NCBI GenBank assembly: GCA_964594065.1
Contig: CAZQKX010000071.1
Location: 1 to 17,350, forward strand
Reading direction: 5' to 3'
DNA from: 4572-13 sp964594065
GTDB lineage: Bacteria; Planctomycetota; Phycisphaerae; Sedimentisphaerales; Anaerohalosphaeraceae
Length of the DNA: 17,350 bases
Below the pieces are notes generated by a model that did no database searches, was not told where the DNA came from, and worked only from the letters and a program-made list of their open reading frames with translations. The translations under genes and the position numbers were made by a program. Below, piece by piece: positions 13,063 through 17,350 of the stretch; within the stretch, counting starts at the first letter, position 1, and the number at the start of each line of letters is the position of its first letter.

Positions 13063-15630
13063 CAGGGTGTTGACTTCGAGGTCTTTGAGTTTTTCCAATA
13101 CCGATTTATGTTTTTGCACGAACAGCATCTGCTCGTCGTCGGTGGTTTTGTTTTTGGACAGATGTTCGCCGGCGGCTTCTTTGGCGAAGGTGTTTTCAAG
13201 GTCCTTCATAATCTCATCGCTGCGGCTAAGGATCGTCTTCGGAATCCCCGCCAGTTTGGCCACGTGGATACCGTAGCTTTTGTCGGTGCCGCCGGGGATA
13301 ATCTTGTGCAGAAAGACCACATCACCGGCCCACTCGCGCACGGCAACATTGAGGTTCTTGACATTGACCAGTAGCTGCCCCAGTTCGGTCAGTTCGTGAT
13401 AGTGCGTGGCAAACAGCGTTCGGCACTTAATAGAATTTGCAATGTGCTCGGTGATCGCCCACGCCAATGACAGGCCGTCATACGTACTCGTGCCGCGCCC
13501 CACTTCATCAAGGATCACCAGCGAGCGGTCGGTGGCATTGTTTAAAATATTGGCCGTTTCGGTCATCTCGACCATAAACGTACTTTGCCCGCGCGTCAGT
13601 TCATCGGAGGCGCCCACGCGTGTAAAGATGCGGTCGGCGATGCCGATGGTGGCTTTTTTTGCCGGAATAAACGAGCCGGTCTGCGCCAGCAGCACCAGCA
13701 GCGCAACCTGGCGGATGTAGGTGCTCTTGCCGGCCATGTTCGGCCCGGTGATGATCGCCAGGTCCTTGCCGTCGTCACAAAGGTTCACATCGTTGGGTAC
13801 AAATTCAGCACCCAGTGTCTGCGCGAGTACGGGGTGCTTGCCCTCAATGATATTCAGTTCCTTGCCGTCGGTCACTGTCGGGCGGATGTAATGGTTTTGC
13901 CGCGCCAGGTATGCCAGCGAAGCAAGGCAGTCACACGTAGCCAACACCTGCGCCAATTCCTGCAGGCGGCGGATGTACTTGGTCGTCTCGTCCCGAACCT
14001 GCTCGAACAATGTATACTCAAGCTGCAGTGCCTTTTCACGGGCACCCAGCACCTGCTCCTCATACTTTTTCAACTCATCAGTAATATACCGCTCAGCGTT
14101 TTTGATCGTCTGCTTGCGGACGTAGTCGGCGGGGATGTTCGCCTTGTCGGCAGCGGCGTGGCTCAGCTCGATGTAATACCCGAAAACCTTGTTGAATCCG
14201 ATCTTCAGTTTTTCGATGCCGGTGCGCTGAATCTCGCGCTGCTGGTATTCGGCCAGCCAGGCCTTGCCGTCTTTGGCGATCGAACGAAGGCTGTCAAGCT
14301 CTTCGTTAAAGCCGGCGCGAATCACACCGCCGTCCCGCAGATGTGACGGTGGTTCCGGCTCGATCGCCGCATCGAGCAAATCGGCCAGCTCATCCATGCT
14401 GTCATGTCGGCTGTGCAGGTCTTTCAGCAATGCTGCACCGCAGTTTTCAAGCAATGCTCGCACCTTCGGGATCGTCCGCAGCGTCACGCCCAGCGCAACT
14501 AAGTCCTTTGGCGAGGTGCGGTAGGTGCTGATCCGCGCGACGATGCGTTCGGTGTCGGCAATGTGCTTGAAGTGTTTGCGAATATCGTCACAAACCGCAT
14601 CATTGTTAACCAGCTCTTCGATCGCATCCTGCCGGGCGCCGATCGCCGCCACATCGCGCAGCGGCATACACACCCACGCCCGCAGCATGCGCGATCCCAT
14701 GCCGGTGGCTGTCTGGTCAATGGTCTCCAGCAGTGTGCCCTTGGTCGACTCGCCGCGCATCGTCCGCAGCACCTCCAGCGACCGCAGGGAAACCGGGTCC
14801 ACCTGCAGATAGCCCGTCGGCTTGACCTGTCGAAGCGATGTGATATGATTCAGCGCGGTCTTTTGTGTTTCGTCCAGATATTCGAGGACTGCCCCGGCTG
14901 CGCGCACGCCTTCAAAGTCGTCAGCAATGCCGAAACCTTCCAGCGTACTCGTCTGGAAATGCTTAAGGAGTTTTTCCTTCGCGCCGAACGGGTCAAAATA
15001 CCACCCGGGCCGTTCGGTGATGACAGCGCCGGTCAGTTGCTGGATTTGCTTAACGAGTTTCTTTTGCTCGGCCTCGAACAACTGTCCGCGGCACTCGGCC
15101 AGCAGAACCTCGCGCACACCCAGCCGGAGCAGTTCGTCGAGGATCTGTTTTTCGCCAACGGCCCGCACAAAGAAATGGCCCGTGGATATGTCCACCCACG
15201 ACAGTGCTGATTCTTTGCGGCCCAGGCTGACCGCACAGAGAAAGTTGTCTTCCCTGGCGTCCAGCAGCATATCATCGGTCAGCGTGCCCGGCGTGACCAC
15301 CCGCACGACATCGCGCTTGACCACGCCCTTAGCTTTCTTTGGGTCTTCGACCTGCTCGCAGACGGCGACCTTGTAGCCGGCCTGGATCATTTTCTTGAGA
15401 TAGCCGTCCACCGCGTGATACGGCAGGCCCGCCAGCGGGATCGGATTGCCGCCGCTCTTGCCCCGGCTGGTCAACACCAGACCCAGCACGCGAGAGACCG
15501 TGTGCGCATCTTCGTGGAACGTTTCGTAAAAATCGCCCATGCGAAAAAACAGCACCGCATCCGGATATTTGGCCTTGAAATGGTGGAACTGCTTCATCGC
15601 CGGCGTCAGTTTTTCGTCCGCTTTCGCCAT
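13006..15630 (-). CDS. mutS: DNA mismatch repair protein MutS
   Basis: 874 aa, a normal full length for MutS. The mismatch-reading F-x-E is at residues 34-36 (GDFYE). The connector and core domains follow, then the clamp. The ATPase has Walker A GPNMAGKST (629-637), Walker B LVILDE (704-709) with the signature GRGTSTYDG, and ATHYHEL (741-747). The C-terminal helix ends TPIEAINLLAEIQQEMEE. MutS recognises mismatches and small loops and recruits MutL; no mutL is nearby. The ATG at 15630 has no Shine-Dalgarno site, but a perfect TATAAT ends 8 nt upstream, suggesting a leaderless transcript. Its last 35-57 bp are duplicated downstream at 11854, 10146 and 9406, and the next gene starts at most 38 nt after its stop. 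Confidence 0.98.
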   Translation of the reverse strand: MAKADEKLTPAMKQFHHFKAKYPDAVLFFRMGDFYETFHEDAHTVSRVLGLVLTSRGKSGGNPIPLAGLPYHAVDGYLKKMIQAGYKVAVCEQVEDPKKAKGVVKRDVVRVVTPGTLTDDMLLDAREDNFLCAVSLGRKESALSWVDISTGHFFVRAVGEKQILDELLRLGVREVLLAECRGQLFEAEQKKLVKQIQQLTGAVITERPGWYFDPFGAKEKLLKHFQTSTLEGFGIADDFEGVRAAGAVLEYLDETQKTALNHITSLRQVKPTGYLQVDPVSLRSLEVLRTMRGESTKGTLLETIDQTATGMGSRMLRAWVCMPLRDVAAIGARQDAIEELVNNDAVCDDIRKHFKHIADTERIVARISTYRTSPKDLVALGVTLRTIPKVRALLENCGAALLKDLHSRHDSMDELADLLDAAIEPEPPSHLRDGGVIRAGFNEELDSLRSIAKDGKAWLAEYQQREIQRTGIEKLKIGFNKVFGYYIELSHAAADKANIPADYVRKQTIKNAERYITDELKKYEEQVLGAREKALQLEYTLFEQVRDETTKYIRRLQELAQVLATCDCLASLAYLARQNHYIRPTVTDGKELNIIEGKHPVLAQTLGAEFVPNDVNLCDDGKDLAIITGPNMAGKSTYIRQVALLVLLAQTGSFIPAKKATIGIADRIFTRVGASDELTRGQSTFMVEMTETANILNNATDRSLVILDEVGRGTSTYDGLSLAWAITEHIANSIKCRTLFATHYHELTELGQLLVNVKNLNVAVREWAGDVVFLHKIIPGGTDKSYGIHVAKLAGIPKTILSRSDEIMKDLENTFAKEAAGEHLSKNKTTDDEQMLFVQKHKSVLEKLKDLEVNTLTPIEAINLLAEIQQEMEE

Positions 15631-15638
15631 GAGGAGCG

Positions 15639-15666
15639 ATTATACCGGATATGTCCTATTACTCAA
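15639..15666 (-). promoter_or_regulatory. Promoter of mutS, placed for a leaderless mRNA
   Basis: On the minus strand, TTGAGT (15661-15666) and a perfect TATAAT (15639-15644) are 16 bp apart. Only 8 nt separate the -10 from the mutS ATG, and those bases (CGCTCCTC) contain no ribosome-binding site. Confidence 0.55.
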
Positions 15667-15870
15667 TGTTCAAGACAAAAAATTGATGTCTCTATGTTAA
15701 AAACAGGCTTTTTAGTGGAATAAGGCAAAATAAAGACAGACATTTCAAAAAGTTGTGTTTTTTTCTTGAACCAATGAGCTATATTTCCGATAATTACTAA
15801 TGGCGACTGGAATAGATCGTTCCTAAAAGCGATCTTTTCTCTTCGAGAACTGGTCGTCCCTTTTTTTGCG

Positions 15871-16584
15871 CTATGGCCATCTTTGGATTTGAACATCTGT
15901 TTTCTCTTTAATCCGTTGCCAAATGTTCCATCCCTGCAACTCATGCCACTTTTCAGGCTTTTCATTGATTCGCTCAAAGCGGTTCGCCAGATAGATCACA
16001 ATATCGGCTACTTGCAAAAAACGGCTATGATGCGAATGTGTGAAATAGATCGTATCCACCAAACGTCCTAATGGACGTCCCAAATACATTGGGGTTTTAC
16101 CGCTTATTTTAAACTGTGAAAAATCCAGAATCGCGCGAGCAATCTCATCTCTTTCGTAGTCACCGAACACAAGCCCGATATCATCATGAGAATCAAGAAA
16201 ATCACAGTACCGTTCTAAAAAAAGCATCAATCCCAATCGGTACTCAGGTTCGGGATAGTGATACTTTGCACGATGAGAATTTACATCGATACATATAATA
16301 CGGATTGGAATGTGATGATCAACAAGAAACGAAGCCAGTTGATCCAGCAGTTCCAAACGATTTTTGATATTATGCTGCCGAAAATTGCTTTTCCCATGAA
16401 AGATTTCTTTGCCATGCATTTCTGTGGCATGATTCAGAATGCTGCTGCCAAAAAAATTATATTGAATCTGGGAGAGAATCTGCTCGCACTGAACAATATT
16501 GTCATCTTTCAGAATGATGCCACCTATGTAAAAATAGGGAGATTCTAGGGAATATTTGTTTTCATCAAAGTATGCTTGGTACAT
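15871..16584 (-). CDS. DUF3800 domain protein
   Basis: 237 aa. It has the marks of the DUF3800 family: an N-terminal strand with acidic pair YFDENKYS (5-12, D7 and E8) followed by FYIGGIIL, a central EMHGKEIF (55-62), and near the C-terminus HSHHSRFLQVADIVIYLANR (183-202) with D194. The family is thought to have an RNase H-like fold with conserved acidic residues. It is often found in mobile or defence-related neighbourhoods, but its activity is largely unproven. AAGGAG lies about 6 nt before the ATG at 16584, and a near-consensus promoter lies upstream. It ends 241 bp before the mutS start; that gap contains the mutS promoter and otherwise nothing I can name. Confidence 0.85.
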   Translation of the reverse strand: MYQAYFDENKYSLESPYFYIGGIILKDDNIVQCEQILSQIQYNFFGSSILNHATEMHGKEIFHGKSNFRQHNIKNRLELLDQLASFLVDHHIPIRIICIDVNSHRAKYHYPEPEYRLGLMLFLERYCDFLDSHDDIGLVFGDYERDEIARAILDFSQFKISGKTPMYLGRPLGRLVDTIYFTHSHHSRFLQVADIVIYLANRFERINEKPEKWHELQGWNIWQRIKEKTDVQIQRWP

Positions 16585-16621
16585 AAAAATCTCCTTCTTC
16601 TGAATCTGATTAATTTCAGCG

Positions 16622-16649
16622 ATTATACAGAAAATCTCTGGTTTCTCAA
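16622..16649 (-). promoter_or_regulatory. Promoter of the DUF3800 gene
   Basis: On the minus strand, TTGAGA (16644-16649, 5 of 6) and a perfect TATAAT (16622-16627) are 16 bp apart. It lies 37 bp upstream of the ATG at 16584. The same layout (TTGAGN, 16 bp, TATAATCGC) is found before mutS. Confidence 0.6.
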
Positions 16650-16665
16650 TAGACAGGTGTAAAAT

Positions 16666-17350
16666 TTACTTGAACTTCTCCAGAGAGACAATTGGTACAC
16701 AGAAATATACTACAACACCCAATACAATAAAAGCAAAAATTGGTATTGGATAGGTATGTATCCACAAACCAATAGGATCTTTAATTATTGGCACTTCAAT
16801 CCCATTTTTACATATTTTAACTATATATGGACGAAATAATTCATTTTTTAATTCATAAACATTCTCATTTGTATCAATAGCTTTTCGTGTACGCATAGGG
16901 AGAAAGACAACCTCCCCTTCCTCTGGCAAAGATTTACTATTTCCAAGAGAATCATAACAGTAGAGGGGCTTTCCATCTTGATTGCCCAGAACAATTCCTC
17001 CGTCTTTCATCAGTGTGACTTGGTACGAACCGCGTGGCATTCTGACAAACCATCCTTTTCTAAATTTTCCAACAGAATCGAAAACCTGTATCCGTGAATA
17101 CGAAAATGACAAGTAATAAATTTCACCATTATCATTTACTGAAATCCACTCTACCCCACTCATAGGAAATCGGACTTTTTCAGAGAAAAAGGTAAAGTTA
17201 AAATATGACAGCATCCAACATATAGGTGCAAATATAAACATGTATAAACAATAGACAAATATCAATGACCGAAGTTTTTTTACAACGCTAATAGGAATAG
17301 GGACATCTGAATAACTTGATTTTATTGACGATTTTTCTGTTTTTCGCTTT
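16666..17350 (-). CDS. Membrane protein with beta-rich extracytoplasmic domain, N-terminus outside window
   Basis: The frame is open from its TAA at 16666 to the right edge and has no in-frame ATG before the first membrane segment, so the start probably lies beyond the window. A TTG at 17265 would give 199 aa, but 28 further codons are open upstream of it. Visible parts: a polar stretch, a membrane segment (LIFVYCLYMFIFAPICWML), a beta-rich region with NHL/propeller-like phrases (SVNDNGEIYYLSF, RIQVFDSVGKFRKGW, AIDTNENVYEL), and a second membrane segment near the C-terminus (IPIFAFIVLGVVVYFCVPIV). The central domain is probably outside the cytoplasm. Composition is AT-rich like the array genes. 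Function unknown. Confidence 0.6.
   Translation of the reverse strand, partial: KRKTEKSSIKSSYSDVPIPISVVKKLRSLIFVYCLYMFIFAPICWMLSYFNFTFFSEKVRFPMSGVEWISVNDNGEIYYLSFSYSRIQVFDSVGKFRKGWFVRMPRGSYQVTLMKDGGIVLGNQDGKPLYCYDSLGNSKSLPEEGEVVFLPMRTRKAIDTNENVYELKNELFRPYIVKICKNGIEVPIIKDPIGLWIHTYPIPIFAFIVLGVVVYFCVPIVSLEKFK

Noticed and set aside
13585..14346. Long plus-strand open frame (253 codons) inside mutS
   Set aside because: It is antisense to a conserved mutS frame with all family motifs; high GC at third positions creates such open frames.
15814..15835. Small hairpin agatcg/cgatct followed by four T between mutS and the DUF3800 gene
   Set aside because: The T-run is on the plus strand, where no gene ends, and the stem is only 6 bp with a 10-nt loop.

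Overview
The window most likely comes from a planctomycete, probably of the Phycisphaerae type. Two protein signatures suggest this. One is the type II pseudopilin N-terminus read from the minus strand at the left edge (FTLIELLVVIAIIALLLAII). The other is a secreted multiheme cytochrome that ends in a dockerin-like Asp-rich tail (DLDVDLDDFAIFASYW). This is inference from protein style; no rRNA or tRNA is visible in the window.

Layout. 1-2864 (minus): a partial pseudopilin and a six-heme secreted cytochrome c. 3115-3522 (plus): a small membrane protein behind a near-consensus promoter, followed by a non-coding stretch (3523-3880) with two inverted repeats. 3881-5624 (minus): a probable three-gene operon of two unknown membrane proteins and a membrane-anchored O-methyltransferase-like protein. 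5760-7853 (plus): a polytopic membrane protein fused to a spermidine-synthase-like domain, divergent from that operon. 7850-13003 (minus): a string of accessory genes downstream of mutS: two membrane proteins with large soluble domains, an MntA/HepT-type nucleotidyltransferase/HEPN toxin-antitoxin pair, a single-pass protein and a four-pass protein. 13006-15630 (minus): a full-length mutS. 15871-17350 (minus): a DUF3800 protein and a membrane protein that runs off the right edge.

The main observation is in 8629-13062. The last 35-57 bp of the mutS coding sequence, encoding LLAEIQQEMEE and its stop, recur as diverged direct repeats right behind the stop codons of the next genes. There are clear copies at 11854-11888, 10146-10182 and 9406-9462, and a decayed one at 8629-8649. 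All are in the mutS orientation. The clear copies keep the reading frame and a stop codon, and most of their differences from mutS are silent. Each accessory gene or gene pair is therefore a module bounded by mutS tails. This looks like serial, cassette-like insertion into the 3' end of mutS, with the tail restored each time. No recombinase gene is visible in the window.

A second theme is promoters whose -10 box lies only 8-9 nt before an ATG with no Shine-Dalgarno sequence (mutS, mntA-like, fused synthase). This suggests leaderless or near-leaderless transcripts, while other genes here have good Shine-Dalgarno sites.
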